A stretch of DNA of 64,000 nucleotides from an uncultured Saprospiraceae bacterium (GTDB lineage: Bacteria > Bacteroidota > Bacteroidia > Chitinophagales > Saprospiraceae). The notes beneath the pieces are model-generated. The model was not told where the DNA came from. It ran no database searches and was given only the letters and a program-made list of their open reading frames with translations. The stretch is from positions 1 to 64,000 of the forward strand of contig CALLXF010000086.1 of the NCBI GenBank assembly GCA_938015805.1. The letters run 5' to 3'. Positions 34,332 to 43,861 of this stretch are shown here, one piece after another (the stretch's first letter is position 1; each line of letters starts with the position of its first letter). Made by a program: the position numbers and the translations under genes.

Positions 34332-35606
34332 ATGAAGCGAGTGCTGATCATTACATATTACTGGCCTCCATCTGCGGGTTCTGGTGTCCAGCGCTGGCTA
34401 AAATTATCTAAGTATCTTCCAGAGCATGGCTGGCAACCCGTTATTTATACGCCAGAAAATCCAGATTTTGATTTAAAAGATGATACGCTGCTCAGAGATG
34501 TTTCTCCGCATTGTGAGATCGTTAAACGACGGATATTAGAACCGTATCACTTGGCTAAAATGCTAACGGGGAAGAAAAAATTAAATACTGGTATCGTTAC
34601 AAAAAAGGAGAAACAATCTCGCTTATCGCAAATGATGAACTGGGTTAGAGGAAACTTATTTATTCCTGATCCTAGGGTGATATGGGTAAAGCCATCTATA
34701 AGATTTCTTAAAAAGTATCTAAAAGAAAATCCCGTAGATGCGATTATAACCACAGGACCTCCTCATAGTATGCATTTGATAGGACTAGGAATAAAAAGGG
34801 CTTTAGGTATTCCGTGGGTTGTAGATATAAGAGATCCATTTTCCAAACTAGATTTCTTAGATACCTTTAATGTATCAGATAGATCTAGGAAGAAATACCA
34901 GAAAATGGAACAAGTTATTTTGAGCACTTGTGACAACGTGATAGCTACAAGTTACTCCATGCCAGAGATGTTAGAGGACTTTGATGTGAGCAAGTTTAAG
35001 ACCATCACTAATGGCTTTGATAGTGAAGATTTTGAGGGATTGCAACGGAGTACAAGTGACGCTACTTATTTATCCTCGTATACGATCTATCATGCGGGTT
35101 TACTAAATGCATTACGTAATCCTAGACACTTATGGACCGCAATATCGAATGTAAAAAATCTGGATATAAAGATACAATTAGTAGGTACAATAGATCCATC
35201 CGTTATAGAGATTATAAAATCATCCATCGGAGATAGACAAGAACTAGTGTTAGAGGGGTATAAGTCTCATGATGAGGTATTACAAGATTATAAACGTGCG
35301 GATGTCTTATTACTTTTAGTAAATGAAAGTTACAATTCAAAAGTAAATATCCCAGGTAAATTATTTGAGTACCTAGCTATGGGTAAAACCATAATTGCAA
35401 TCGGCAAGCCGACGGATGATGCGATAAAGTTGATCAGTGATTTAGGATTTGCTACTTTTGATTATAGTCATCAAATCACTAGTGATGAGTTAGTGGATGC
35501 TTGTAGCAGAAAACCTATTCATCAAGACATAGATATGTATTCTCGTAAGTCTACAGCTAGTGTATTGGCTAGGTTATTAGAGGCGTTAAAAAATAAAGAT
35601 GTTTAA
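34332..35606 (+). CDS. Glycosyltransferase family 4
   Basis: A cytoplasmic GT-B glycosyltransferase of 424 aa. The acceptor domain starts ITYYWPPSAGSGVQRWLKLSKYL with the Gly-rich loop of GT4 enzymes. The inter-domain stretch VDIRDPFSKLDF and the donor domain with DNVIATSYSMPEML, FEYLAMGKTIIAIGKP are typical. It follows YfhO by 9 bases and overlaps the next methyltransferase by 8 bases, so the three form one unit. Donor sugar unknown. Confidence 0.88.
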   Translation: MKRVLIITYYWPPSAGSGVQRWLKLSKYLPEHGWQPVIYTPENPDFDLKDDTLLRDVSPHCEIVKRRILEPYHLAKMLTGKKKLNTGIVTKKEKQSRLSQMMNWVRGNLFIPDPRVIWVKPSIRFLKKYLKENPVDAIITTGPPHSMHLIGLGIKRALGIPWVVDIRDPFSKLDFLDTFNVSDRSRKKYQKMEQVILSTCDNVIATSYSMPEMLEDFDVSKFKTITNGFDSEDFEGLQRSTSDATYLSSYTIYHAGLLNALRNPRHLWTAISNVKNLDIKIQLVGTIDPSVIEIIKSSIGDRQELVLEGYKSHDEVLQDYKRADVLLLLVNESYNSKVNIPGKLFEYLAMGKTIIAIGKPTDDAIKLISDLGFATFDYSHQITSDELVDACSRKPIHQDIDMYSRKSTASVLARLLEALKNKDV

Positions 35607-36240
35607 AAGTAAATTAAGAAATGGCTTGAGAAGACTAGCTAGAAAAGGAAGAGCAGAAGCAGATAAAGCCTTTCCTAAAATTGATTTTAAAGCAAAGCAT
35701 ATTGTTAACTGTCAGTCTATAATAGACCGTGAAAACATGTTACAGCATATGCCTAAAAATGGAGTTGTTGCGGAGATAGGAGTATTTAAAGGAGATTTTT
35801 CAGAATCCATTTTTAAAATTACCAAACCTTCTAAATACTACCTGATCGATATATGGGGCTCCGATCGATATAACGATAAGCACTTAAATACAGTAAAATC
35901 TAAATTTAAGAAAGAATTAAAAACAGGTCAAGTAGAAATCATAAGGGCTTTATCTTTCGATGGCATACAGACTTTGCCAGATGCTCATTTAGATTGGGTT
36001 TATTTAGATACTGATCATTCCTTGGGAACTACTAGGAAAGAATTAGCATTACTACTTCCTAAGATGAAACCCGGAGGTGTCATTGCCGGTCACGATTATA
36101 TACAAGGTAATTGGGTAGGAGGGATACGTTATGGTGTGGTGGAAGCGGTAAGAGAAATCTGTGTAAATCATGATTGGGAGCTTATTTATATCACCCATGA
36201 ATTATCCAATAATCCTTCCTTTGCGATAAAGAAAATATAA
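35599..36240 (+). CDS. Class I SAM-dependent methyltransferase
   Basis: A methyltransferase of 213 aa. Motif I is VVAEIGVFKGDFSESI (about 56-71), followed by YYLIDIWGSD and the metal-type acidic region LDWVYLDTDHSLGTTRKEL, ending KPGGVIAGHDYIQG. This is the Methyltransf_24 pattern found in sugar O-methyltransferases and macrocin-type enzymes. It overlaps the upstream glycosyltransferase by eight bases. Methylation of a sugar in the surface glycan is a reasonable inference. Confidence 0.83.
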   Translation: MFKSKLRNGLRRLARKGRAEADKAFPKIDFKAKHIVNCQSIIDRENMLQHMPKNGVVAEIGVFKGDFSESIFKITKPSKYYLIDIWGSDRYNDKHLNTVKSKFKKELKTGQVEIIRALSFDGIQTLPDAHLDWVYLDTDHSLGTTRKELALLLPKMKPGGVIAGHDYIQGNWVGGIRYGVVEAVREICVNHDWELIYITHELSNNPSFAIKKI

Positions 36241-36249
36241 TTTGACGGA

Positions 36250-36948
36250 TTATGTTTTTATTAAGTGTAATTTGGATTTTTCTATTCGTTTATACTGCTT
36301 AGGATTTGCTTGTAAAAATTCATCTACGGCTTTACGACATCCAGAATAATGGAAATAGTCATCTATAAGCATAAGTCCACCCTTAGATATTTGCGGATGG
36401 ATTTTTTCTAAACAAAATTTTACAGAATCATACCTGTCGCAGTCTATATGAGCAAAAGCAATAGACTTATCTTGGAAGTCCATGGTTTTTTGGAATTTCC
36501 CTTTGATGAATTTTATGTTTGATTGATTTATATCAATCTGGAATTTTTGGAAATTGGCTTTTACTTTATTTATAAGATCATCCTCATATCCGTAATAGGT
36601 ATTACCTGCGATCCCGGAGGATTTCCCACTTTGTATTATTTGATAACGCTCATGTACATCTTGACCATCTTCTTCTGTCGGTGCAGGGATCATGTCATAC
36701 ACATCGTAGAGTAAAAATTCTACTTCGGGATTTTTATAAAAGTAAGTAAAAATGGCACTACCACCTAGAGCCACTCCGGCCTCCAGATAAATACCTTTTA
36801 CACCATTATTCTTAATATTTAATAATGCATCTTCCATCTCGAGAAGATCCGTAGGTTTAAGATAAGTAAGACCTTGAGAGATAAGCTTATCGATTTTAGG
36901 ATTTTTAAATCTTATAAACCTAGATTTAATTTTATGAACTAAACTCAT
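36250..36948 (-). CDS. TylF/Methyltransf_24-like SAM-dependent methyltransferase
   Basis: A second methyltransferase of the locus, 232 aa, on the opposite strand. Visible: GIYLEAGVALGGSAIFTYFY (SAM-binding loop, about 54-73), FAHIDCDRYDSVKFCLEKIHP (metal-binding Asp pair) and GGLMLIDDYFHYSGCRKAVDEF. This matches Mg-dependent sugar O-methyltransferases such as TylF/NovP. It overlaps the pyruvyl transferase gene by four bases (ATGA), so they are translated together. The two genes face the YfhO unit convergently. Confidence 0.85.
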   Translation of the reverse strand: MSLVHKIKSRFIRFKNPKIDKLISQGLTYLKPTDLLEMEDALLNIKNNGVKGIYLEAGVALGGSAIFTYFYKNPEVEFLLYDVYDMIPAPTEEDGQDVHERYQIIQSGKSSGIAGNTYYGYEDDLINKVKANFQKFQIDINQSNIKFIKGKFQKTMDFQDKSIAFAHIDCDRYDSVKFCLEKIHPQISKGGLMLIDDYFHYSGCRKAVDEFLQANPKQYKRIEKSKLHLIKT

Positions 36949-37889
36949 GCAAAGAACGATTTTACTTTATCCTTAATAAAATTTCGATGATAATTCACCG
37001 GTTCTTGTTTGTTACCTGCATGATCCCAGTCTATGATTTTGGATAAGTCTTTTTGACCTGTAAATTTATAAATACCAGAACTACGTAATAATTTAGAATA
37101 GGATTGGTTACTCGAGAAAGGAAAATACTTTTGGTCTAGAGTATTCATTAAGTCTAATATTCCATCAAATCTTTTTCGAGCATTTTTGCGATCATAGCCC
37201 AGATCCATAAAATAAACTGGAGTTCCCATAGCTAAGCAGGGAAGAGCACAATGGATACGAGACGTAATGACTAATCTTGCGGCAGCATATCTTTTGAGTA
37301 ATGCTTCTGCAATAGGAAGTCTTTCCTGAACAGTTAGATTCTGGATATCCATATCATGCTTTACACGTACAATTTTTGATTTTAAAGAAGCAGGAACCAT
37401 TCGAGCGATCATTTGATTAGCATAATCCTCATTATTCATTTTAAGGAAAGCGTCTGCAAATATTATTTCACCCGAATCTTTAATTTTCTCTTTTAAGTCC
37501 AGCGTAAGTGTTAAGCATGATGAATAATAACTATCTACCCCGATGCTTTTTAATCTAGCAGCTGTATCTTTATCTCTACATCCTATAGGTCCATGGTTAT
37601 TATAGTAGGATTTAAGAGCAGGGTTAAGCATATATTTTTCCGCTCCGTAGTAGCCACTGATATGAAAGGATATAAACAAAGGATCTATTTGTTGAGAAGG
37701 TGGCCAGTTTTGAGGCTGAGCCATAAAATATCCGTTACAAAGTAGTTTTACCTTTTGATCATTATATGTATTTAAGGCCTCTCTATCTAGAAAAACGTCT
37801 GTACCTTCGATGAGAGAGTTAGCGGCATAAGTTTGTACAGTGTCCCCGATGTTGTATGTATCTTTATAGTATATAACCGCTTTTTTCAA
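36945..37889 (-). CDS. Polysaccharide pyruvyl transferase family protein
   Basis: A member of the PS_pyruv_trans family (PF04230), which adds a ketal-linked pyruvate from phosphoenolpyruvate to exopolysaccharide sugars. The 314 aa start AVIYYKDTYNIGDTVQTYAANSL and contain GPIGCRDKDTAARLKSIGVDSYYSSCLTLTL and ARLVITSRIHCALPCLAMGTPVYFMD, the conserved S/T-R-x-H segment. Pyruvylation would add negative charge to the surface glycan. It overlaps the methyltransferase by four bases and diverges from the next glycosyltransferase. Confidence 0.88.
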   Translation of the reverse strand: MKKAVIYYKDTYNIGDTVQTYAANSLIEGTDVFLDREALNTYNDQKVKLLCNGYFMAQPQNWPPSQQIDPLFISFHISGYYGAEKYMLNPALKSYYNNHGPIGCRDKDTAARLKSIGVDSYYSSCLTLTLDLKEKIKDSGEIIFADAFLKMNNEDYANQMIARMVPASLKSKIVRVKHDMDIQNLTVQERLPIAEALLKRYAAARLVITSRIHCALPCLAMGTPVYFMDLGYDRKNARKRFDGILDLMNTLDQKYFPFSSNQSYSKLLRSSGIYKFTGQKDLSKIIDWDHAGNKQEPVNYHRNFIKDKVKSFFA

Positions 37890-37937
37890 TGCGTCCTTTT
37901 CTTAATATTAAATAAATAATTACGGATTCTTGTAATA

Positions 37938-39092
37938 TTGCCGCAAGGTATGAATAAAAAAAGTCAAAATTTAGCAATTATTTCACCCGTTAAACCGACG
38001 TATTCAGAAACGTTTATTAAAGCCCATATTGACAAGCTTCCGTGTAAAACACATTTGTTTTATAGTTTAAAGAAAATGGGGTATCACCCTATATATAATC
38101 CTCTAGATCAACCTCTATTTAGTGATTTAAAGGTTATCAACTATTTAGAAACGGCATTAGAAAGATTATCAAATCCTCAGATTGGTTATTATTTTAGAAA
38201 GCATGCTTTTAGGAAATATCTCATAGATTATAAGGTAGATTGTATACTTGCGGAATACGGACCATCGGGTTACATGGTGATGGAGGATAGCAAACTATTA
38301 AATATTCCTTTGGTGGTTCATTTTCATGGAAGAGATGCATATCATTTTAAAACATTGAAGAAATATGGTGTTCGCTATAGGCGAATGTTCAGCATAGCTC
38401 AAAAGATCATTGCTGTATCTACTGAAATGAAACAAGAGCTTGTAAAAATAGGCTGTCCAGAACATAAGATTAATGTCACGCCTTGCGGACCTAATGAAAA
38501 ATTTGATTTAAATCTTTCTCTAAATTCAAAACCGATACATTTTCTGACCACTGGAAGATTTGTTGGTAAAAAAGCACCTCAGCTTACCATTAAAGCTTTT
38601 GCTCAATTACATAAATCTTTTCCAGAAGCAAGAATGACCATGATTGCTAACGGTCCATTGCTGTTAGAGTGTAAGCAGTTGGCCATTAGTTTGCATTGTA
38701 AAGATGTTATTGATTTTCCAGGACCCGTTTCTCAAGATGAGATTACCCATTTAATGAATCGATCTTTTGCCTTTTTACAACATAGTATTAGAGCCGAAGA
38801 TGGAGACTCAGAAGGGACACCTGTCTCAATACTAGAGGCAATGCTAGCCGGATTACCAGTTGTAAGTACAAGGCATGCTGGGATTAAAGATGTCATTATA
38901 GAAGGAGAGTCAGGATTACTTGTAGATGAGGGAGACTGGAAGTCTATGAGTAAAAAAATGGAATGGCTGATATTAAATAAAAATGAAGCTTCTCAGATGG
39001 GAGTAAAAGCTTCATTAAGGGTTAAAAGTAATTTCACCATGCAACACCATATAGACAAAGTTTGGAGTACAATACAGTCATGTATTAATTAA
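37938..39092 (+). CDS. Glycosyltransferase family 4
   Basis: A GT-B glycosyltransferase of 384 aa (380 if it begins at the ATG at 37950). The listed TTG start yields MPQGMNKK; a near-consensus -7 box (TAATATTG) overlaps the TTG, so initiation at the downstream ATG is more likely. Conserved blocks are LVVHFHGRDAYHFKTLKKYG, IAVSTEMKQELVKIGCPEHKINVTPCG, and the donor-site ExxxxxE block EGTPVSILEAMLAGLPVVSTRHAGIKDVI. Neighbours place it in surface polysaccharide assembly, 8 bases before the flippase. Confidence 0.9.
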   Translation: MPQGMNKKSQNLAIISPVKPTYSETFIKAHIDKLPCKTHLFYSLKKMGYHPIYNPLDQPLFSDLKVINYLETALERLSNPQIGYYFRKHAFRKYLIDYKVDCILAEYGPSGYMVMEDSKLLNIPLVVHFHGRDAYHFKTLKKYGVRYRRMFSIAQKIIAVSTEMKQELVKIGCPEHKINVTPCGPNEKFDLNLSLNSKPIHFLTTGRFVGKKAPQLTIKAFAQLHKSFPEARMTMIANGPLLLECKQLAISLHCKDVIDFPGPVSQDEITHLMNRSFAFLQHSIRAEDGDSEGTPVSILEAMLAGLPVVSTRHAGIKDVIIEGESGLLVDEGDWKSMSKKMEWLILNKNEASQMGVKASLRVKSNFTMQHHIDKVWSTIQSCIN

Positions 39093-39100
39093 TATTTTTC

Positions 39101-40663
39101 ATGGGAATAATTATAAAAGAAAGCTTTAACCAGACTGTACTCAGGATTATTATATCCTTTGTCGGGGCTTTAGCATTGATATTTATTTACCCTTTAGATA
39201 GGGAGCTTTATGGGCTATTTGGATACATACTTACTACTTCTTCATTTCTTATGGCTTTTGTTGTTCTGGGATTGGGTTTAGCATCAATGAGATTTTTTCC
39301 TTATACCGCTAATGATGCTAAAAGTAAGAAGCGGTTTTTCTATTTTCTTCTAAAAATCTTTTCTTTTAACACCGTCATTTTTCTTATACTTTTTTATTTG
39401 TCTAAGGATCTTATCGTAAAATTTGCAGATAATCCATCTCCCGAGTACGAATACTATTTATGGTATATAGGACTGGGAGCAGTTCTTTTTAGTATTATAG
39501 AAATGCTCGTTAAGTATCTATCTAATTATAAGATAGTAGCTATTCCAGTAGCATTACAGACCACTTATAAAATCGGAACTCCTATTGCTTTTATTTTAGT
39601 TTATTATGAAATCATCAATAAGGAGAGTGGCGTATGGCTTATCTTTTCTCTACTCATCATTTCTATGATTATCTTGATGTATATGGCTTTAACCAAGTTA
39701 AATATCATAGAGAAAACTAGAGACTTAAATAAGGAAACGGGCTTTTCTAATAATTCATTTTTTTCTTACTATTTCTGGGCTTTTGCGAGTAGTGCAGGAA
39801 GCTTAGTCGCTTTTAAAATAGATGGATTTATGGTTCCAGCTATGACAGATTTTACGTTAAATGGAGATTATAGTATGGCTATGTTTATGACTACACTCAT
39901 AACCATTCCTATAAGTGCTGTAATATCTATTGCTCATCCACTGATATCAGAGGCATGGAAAAATGACGATTATAGTCAGATAAAATCTATCTATTTAAAA
40001 GGATCAGAAAACTTATTATACATTGGAGTTTTTATGCTTTTAGCTTTATTTCTACTGCTAGATTTTCTTCCTTTGTTTTTTGCAAATATTGCTTCCATAA
40101 TAGATTTAGATATTATAGAGAATCTAAGTATCAAATGGAAAGAGCTTAGTTACCTTAAATTTTTGGTGATGATATTGGGTATCTCTAAGTTGTTTGATAT
40201 GGCGTCGGGTGTAAATGGAGTAATTATACAGCACTCTGTATGGTATAAATATAATACTGTGTTTATACTCCTACTTGTGATAATAAACGTGATACTAAAT
40301 TACTTTTTAATAAAATGGCACTCTATTACCGGTGCTGCCATAGCTACGACGATATCGCTGATCGTGTTTAATATTTTAAAAACAATGCTCATTTATAAGA
40401 AGATAAAAATGCATCCTTTTAGTTGGAAAATGCTAGGCTTTATGGCAAGTGTAATTTTAGTCGGGTGGAGTAGTTTTTATAATTCCGAGCATCACTCATT
40501 ATTGCTCACTTTTATTTTTAACTTGATCATCGCTTCATTGTTTTTAGTTATCTGGCTATATGTATTTGATTTTGCACCAGATACTAAAAAGAGCCTTCAT
40601 AATATTATACATAAAATGATGGGTAAAAAGTCTAACGACATCGGAGACATTATCGATCGCTAA
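39101..40663 (+). CDS. Polysaccharide biosynthesis flippase (Wzx-like)
   Basis: An inner-membrane flippase of the MOP superfamily, 520 aa with about 14 hydrophobic helices. It carries lipid-linked oligosaccharides across the membrane. The first helices include LRIIISFVGALALIFIYPLDRELYGLFGYI, and the middle has FWAFASSAGSLVAFKIDGFMVPAM, resembling the second half of Wzx proteins. It follows a glycosyltransferase after 8 bases. It is the last gene of the polysaccharide locus. No polymerase (Wzy) or chain-length regulator is visible in the window. Confidence 0.85.
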   Translation: MGIIIKESFNQTVLRIIISFVGALALIFIYPLDRELYGLFGYILTTSSFLMAFVVLGLGLASMRFFPYTANDAKSKKRFFYFLLKIFSFNTVIFLILFYLSKDLIVKFADNPSPEYEYYLWYIGLGAVLFSIIEMLVKYLSNYKIVAIPVALQTTYKIGTPIAFILVYYEIINKESGVWLIFSLLIISMIILMYMALTKLNIIEKTRDLNKETGFSNNSFFSYYFWAFASSAGSLVAFKIDGFMVPAMTDFTLNGDYSMAMFMTTLITIPISAVISIAHPLISEAWKNDDYSQIKSIYLKGSENLLYIGVFMLLALFLLLDFLPLFFANIASIIDLDIIENLSIKWKELSYLKFLVMILGISKLFDMASGVNGVIIQHSVWYKYNTVFILLLVIINVILNYFLIKWHSITGAAIATTISLIVFNILKTMLIYKKIKMHPFSWKMLGFMASVILVGWSSFYNSEHHSLLLTFIFNLIIASLFLVIWLYVFDFAPDTKKSLHNIIHKMMGKKSNDIGDIIDR

Positions 40664-40691
40664 AAAAAACTTAATTATTGGAAAATCTACA

Positions 40692-40705
40692 TTGGCGAAA
40701 GCCTG
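40692..40705 (+). repeat. TTGGC-GAAA-GCC(TG) intergenic copy
   Basis: The only copy outside a coding region. It directly abuts the stop codon of the START-like gene. Read through that stop on the minus strand, the frame continues CAG GCT TTC GCC AA, the same phase as the coding copies. Confidence 0.5.
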
Positions 40706-41083
40706 TTATCCTCCACACTCGATCTGCAAGGTAGAGATTTGTGACGACCATAAATCAGCTAAACTTTCCTCGTCTCCTTCATCACAAAAATCCGTAACCT
40801 CTAATATCGTTTGCTGAGTAAGCTCAGATTTATACATTCTAAATTCTAAATACTCTCCATCCTCTGCATCTTCCCAGATAAAGCGGATTCTTTCTTCTTC
40901 TATATCATCTACTAGTTCTGCAACCTCCTCTGATCCATCCCAAGAAAACGTATATCTCTCTGCGGTTAAATCACATGCATCACAAAACCATCTTACAAGA
41001 CAATCATTATTAGTTAGGAACTTATACAAGATCGCAGGCGATGCTTTAAAAATAAACTCTAATTCTATGGACACTCTCTTCAT
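40706..41083 (-). CDS. START-like / AHSA1-type domain protein
   Basis: A 125-aa protein with the helix-grip fold of the START/Bet v1 group (SIELEFIFKASPAILYKFLTNNDCLVRWFC, then YTFSWDGSEEVAELVDDIEEERIRFIWED). Proteins of this small acidic type are common in the Bacteroidota and their function is not established. It diverges from rpoD, sharing the 228-bp gap, and has a well-formed promoter whose -7 box is ten bases before the start codon. Confidence 0.8.
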   Translation of the reverse strand: MKRVSIELEFIFKASPAILYKFLTNNDCLVRWFCDACDLTAERYTFSWDGSEEVAELVDDIEEERIRFIWEDAEDGEYLEFRMYKSELTQQTILEVTDFCDEGDEESLADLWSSQISTLQIECGG

Positions 41084-41092
41084 TTCTCAATT

Positions 41093-41125
41093 CAAATTTA
41101 ACAATACATAATGTTGTCTTACAAA
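41093..41125 (-). promoter_or_regulatory. Promoter for the START-like gene
   Basis: On the minus strand TTTG (41125-41122) and TAAATTTG (41100-41093) are 21 bases apart, matching both consensus boxes. The start codon is at 41083, leaving a leader of only about three bases. Confidence 0.7.
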
Positions 41126-41224
41126 GGCTGCAATAAAGAATATTTTATCTAATATTCAAAACTTTAATGCGTTTTTTTGTTTATATTCTTTTCTAATAAT
41201 ACAGATAGTATCATAATAGTTCCT

Positions 41225-41255
41225 TGTATTATCGCAATTATAGTTTTATCTTTGC
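41225..41255 (+). promoter_or_regulatory. Promoter for rpoD
   Basis: TTG (41225-41227), 20 bases, TATCTTTG (41248-41255): a full match to the Bacteroidota housekeeping promoter. The rpoD ATG is 56 bases downstream. Confidence 0.8.
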
Positions 41256-41311
41256 GGCTTGTTAGAAGTGCATTCCTTTTTTACACACAGTTAAAGACCA
41301 GAGAATAATAG

Positions 41312-42181
41312 ATGAGGCAGCTAAAAATAACCAAGTCAATTACTAATAGAGAATCTCAATCTCTAGAAAAGTATCTTCAAGAAATAGGTAAGGTAGATCT
41401 TTTAACTCCTGATGAGGAAGTAGATTTAGCAAAAAAAATAAAACAAGGCGATCAAGAGGCTTTAGAGAAATTGACTAAAGCCAATTTAAGGTTTGTGGTT
41501 TCTGTAGCTAAACAATACCAAAATCAAGGATTGTCATTAAGTGATTTAATAAATGAAGGTAACCTAGGTTTAATAAAAGCGGCTCAGCGTTTTGACGAAA
41601 CCAGAGGTTTTAAATTTATCTCTTATGCTGTTTGGTGGATTAGACAGTCTATCTTACAAGCGTTAGCGGAACAATCTAGAATCGTAAGATTACCACTTAA
41701 TAAGGTCGGTTCCTTAAATAAAATTAATCGAGCTTTTTCTGAATTAGAACAAGAATACGAAAGAGAGCCATCTGCAGACGAACTAGCAGATCTTCTAGAT
41801 ATTACCACAGATGAAGTAGAGACGACATTAAGCGTTGCTGCCCGTCACGTATCTATGGATGCACCTTTTGTATCAGGAGAAGATAATTCTCTTCTGGATG
41901 TTTTAGAAAACAGCATGACTCCCGGTACAGATAGTTCTTTAGAATATTCTGCATCTCTGAGACAGGAAATAGAAAGATCATTAAGTACACTTACAGAGCG
42001 TCAGATGGATGTAATAAAATTATACTTTGGTATAGGGATAGAACACCCGATGTCGCTTGAGGATATAGGAGAAAAATTTGGTCTAACCAGAGAGCGTGTG
42101 AGGCAAATAAAAGATAAAGCCATCAATAAATTACGATCTGTTTCTAGAAGTAAATTGCTTAAACACTACCTAGGAGCATAG
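41312..42181 (+). CDS. rpoD: RNA polymerase primary sigma factor RpoD/SigA
   Basis: The housekeeping sigma factor. At 289 aa it is the short Bacteroidota form without region 1.1. Region 1.2 is [24 protein letters not shown]. Region 2 contains [56 protein letters not shown], which holds the -7 box recognition helix. Region 4 ([15 protein letters not shown]...[29 protein letters not shown]) carries the helix-turn-helix for the -33 element. It has its own strong promoter and stands alone. This protein is expected to recognise the TAnnTTTG boxes listed here. Confidence 0.97.
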   Translation: MRQLKITKSITNRESQSLEKYLQEIGKVDLLTPDEEVDLAKKIKQGDQEALEKLTKANLRFVVSVAKQYQNQGLSLSDLINEGNLGLIKAAQRFDETRGFKFISYAVWWIRQSILQALAEQSRIVRLPLNKVGSLNKINRAFSELEQEYEREPSADELADLLDITTDEVETTLSVAARHVSMDAPFVSGEDNSLLDVLENSMTPGTDSSLEYSASLRQEIERSLSTLTERQMDVIKLYFGIGIEHPMSLEDIGEKFGLTRERVRQIKDKAINKLRSVSRSKLLKHYLGA

Positions 42182-42241
42182 TAAACTAGCTTACATTTCG
42201 GATTTTTATTTTAGCTTGGCAAGAATTATGCATCTTGATAG

Positions 42242-43861
42242 ATGTCTATGAGTTCAGAAAATCAATCTAAGAGAAAATATACAATAGTAGAACCCTTGCT
42301 ACTCGCACTTATGATGGTGGTGGGTATCATGCTCGGCTATAAAATGAACTCTGCTCCTAATAGTCATTCTCTAATAGATAAGATAGATAACGCAGGTACG
42401 CTCGGAAGAGTAGAAGAGATTATACGCTTTATAGAAAATAAGTATGTAGACAGTATAGACAGTGAGCAAATGATGTCTGGCGTTGTCGAAGGGATCCTCC
42501 AAGATCTCGATCCACATTCCATTTATATTCCTCCATCAGAGCTAGAAGATGTCGATCGACAGATGTCGGGAAAATATTACGGGATAGGTATCGAGACACT
42601 GACGATGCAAGACACAGTGACCATCAGTAGAATACTAGAAGGGAGTCCAGCTGCTCTGGTAGGATTTAAGCAAGGTGATAAAATACTGACGGTAAATGAT
42701 TCTGCAGTTGCTGGAATAGATTACGAATTAGATAAATTATCAAGCCTTGTATCTAATGCTACGGGAATGATCAGGTTTAAGATTTTGGAAAGGGCCAGTG
42801 GTCTTCCTAAAACGATCAAAGTACAACCTGCGGAGATTCCTGTAAATTCTGCGGAACACTATTTTAAACTAGATGATGATATCGGATATATAGAATTATC
42901 CAGATTTACGTCCAAAAGTTACACTGAATTTATGACTGCTTTAGAGGCTGTTGTTAACAATAAATCTTTAGAAAACTTAGTGATCGATCTAAGAAATAAT
43001 CCGGGAGGATATTTGCCTGAAGCTAATAAAATACTCAGCCAGTTATTTCCAGAGAAAGATAGAGTGATGTTGTACACAGAAGGGCGTAATAGTGAGAGAA
43101 GGGAGTATAAGACCAATGGAAAGAATTTTTTTAGAGTAAATAATATAGCTGTTCTTATAGATGAAGGATCAGCCTCGGGATCAGAGATCCTAGCCGGAGC
43201 GATACAAGACTGGGATAGGGGAGTAATCATAGGAAAGAGATCTTATGGTAAAGGTTTAGTTCAAGAGCAGTATCCTCTTAAAAATGGTGGAGCGATCCGA
43301 CTAACAATAGCTAAGTATTATACCCCTTCAGGAAGACTTATACAGAGACCTTTTAATGATCGTAATGCATATTACGATTCTATAGATGACCGTAGTGAAA
43401 ATGGAGAATTGGCGGAAGCCATCGATAGCTCTCAAATATTTAAAACTAAAAAGTATAATCGTACTGTTTATGGCGGCGGTGGGATAAAACCAGATATTAT
43501 CGTAACACCTACTTCTTTTGGATTTAGCGACGATTATCAGGATTTATATCAGGCAGTTAGAGCATTTCTTTTTAAAGAGTATTTAGAGGGAAGGCTTGAT
43601 TACTCAAAAGAAGATTTACTGAATAAAAAGGTGGATAATTTTAAATTTTTAGAAGCTTTTAAAGAGGAAAGCAATTTTTCTCAAGAGTTAATCGACACTA
43701 ATTTTACTCAGTTAAATAGAGATATTGTACTACTTATTGCGAGGTATAATCACGGAAGTACATTCGAAAAGCAAGTAAATGCCCAGTTTGACTTAATGAT
43801 ACAGGCTGCCATAGATTGTTTTTCTAAGACAGATATCTTTGCCGAACTACAGCCACGTTAA
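42242..43861 (+). CDS. S41 family C-terminal processing peptidase (CtpA/Prc-like)
   Basis: A periplasmic carboxyl-terminal processing protease, 539 aa. An N-terminal hydrophobic segment (LLLALMMVVGIMLGY) is probably a membrane anchor. A PDZ domain (about 105-190; DTVTISRILEGSPAALVGFKQGDKILTVN) precedes the catalytic S41 core. The Ser-Lys dyad is Ser312 in IDEGSASGSEI and Lys337 in SYGKGLVQ, 25 residues apart as in known members. A C-terminal extension of about 130 residues follows. Its stop codon shares the tetramer TTAA with the stop of the convergent tsaC gene. A TTGGC palindrome is at 43409. Confidence 0.95.
   Translation: MSMSSENQSKRKYTIVEPLLLALMMVVGIMLGYKMNSAPNSHSLIDKIDNAGTLGRVEEIIRFIENKYVDSIDSEQMMSGVVEGILQDLDPHSIYIPPSELEDVDRQMSGKYYGIGIETLTMQDTVTISRILEGSPAALVGFKQGDKILTVNDSAVAGIDYELDKLSSLVSNATGMIRFKILERASGLPKTIKVQPAEIPVNSAEHYFKLDDDIGYIELSRFTSKSYTEFMTALEAVVNNKSLENLVIDLRNNPGGYLPEANKILSQLFPEKDRVMLYTEGRNSERREYKTNGKNFFRVNNIAVLIDEGSASGSEILAGAIQDWDRGVIIGKRSYGKGLVQEQYPLKNGGAIRLTIAKYYTPSGRLIQRPFNDRNAYYDSIDDRSENGELAEAIDSSQIFKTKKYNRTVYGGGGIKPDIIVTPTSFGFSDDYQDLYQAVRAFLFKEYLEGRLDYSKEDLLNKKVDNFKFLEAFKEESNFSQELIDTNFTQLNRDIVLLIARYNHGSTFEKQVNAQFDLMIQAAIDCFSKTDIFAELQPR
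43409..43422 (+). repeat. TTGGC-GGAA-GCCAT palindrome
   Basis: Stem with a GGAA loop. In the protease gene it is TTG GCG GAA GCC AT (LAEAI), the same phase as the other copies. Confidence 0.55.

Noticed and set aside
38350-38380. TTCGC-TATAG-GCGAA and similar TTCGC-TTTAC-GCGAA (near 16604) as further palindrome family members
   Set aside because: They share the hairpin idea but not the TTGGC core or 4-base loop, and only two examples were seen.
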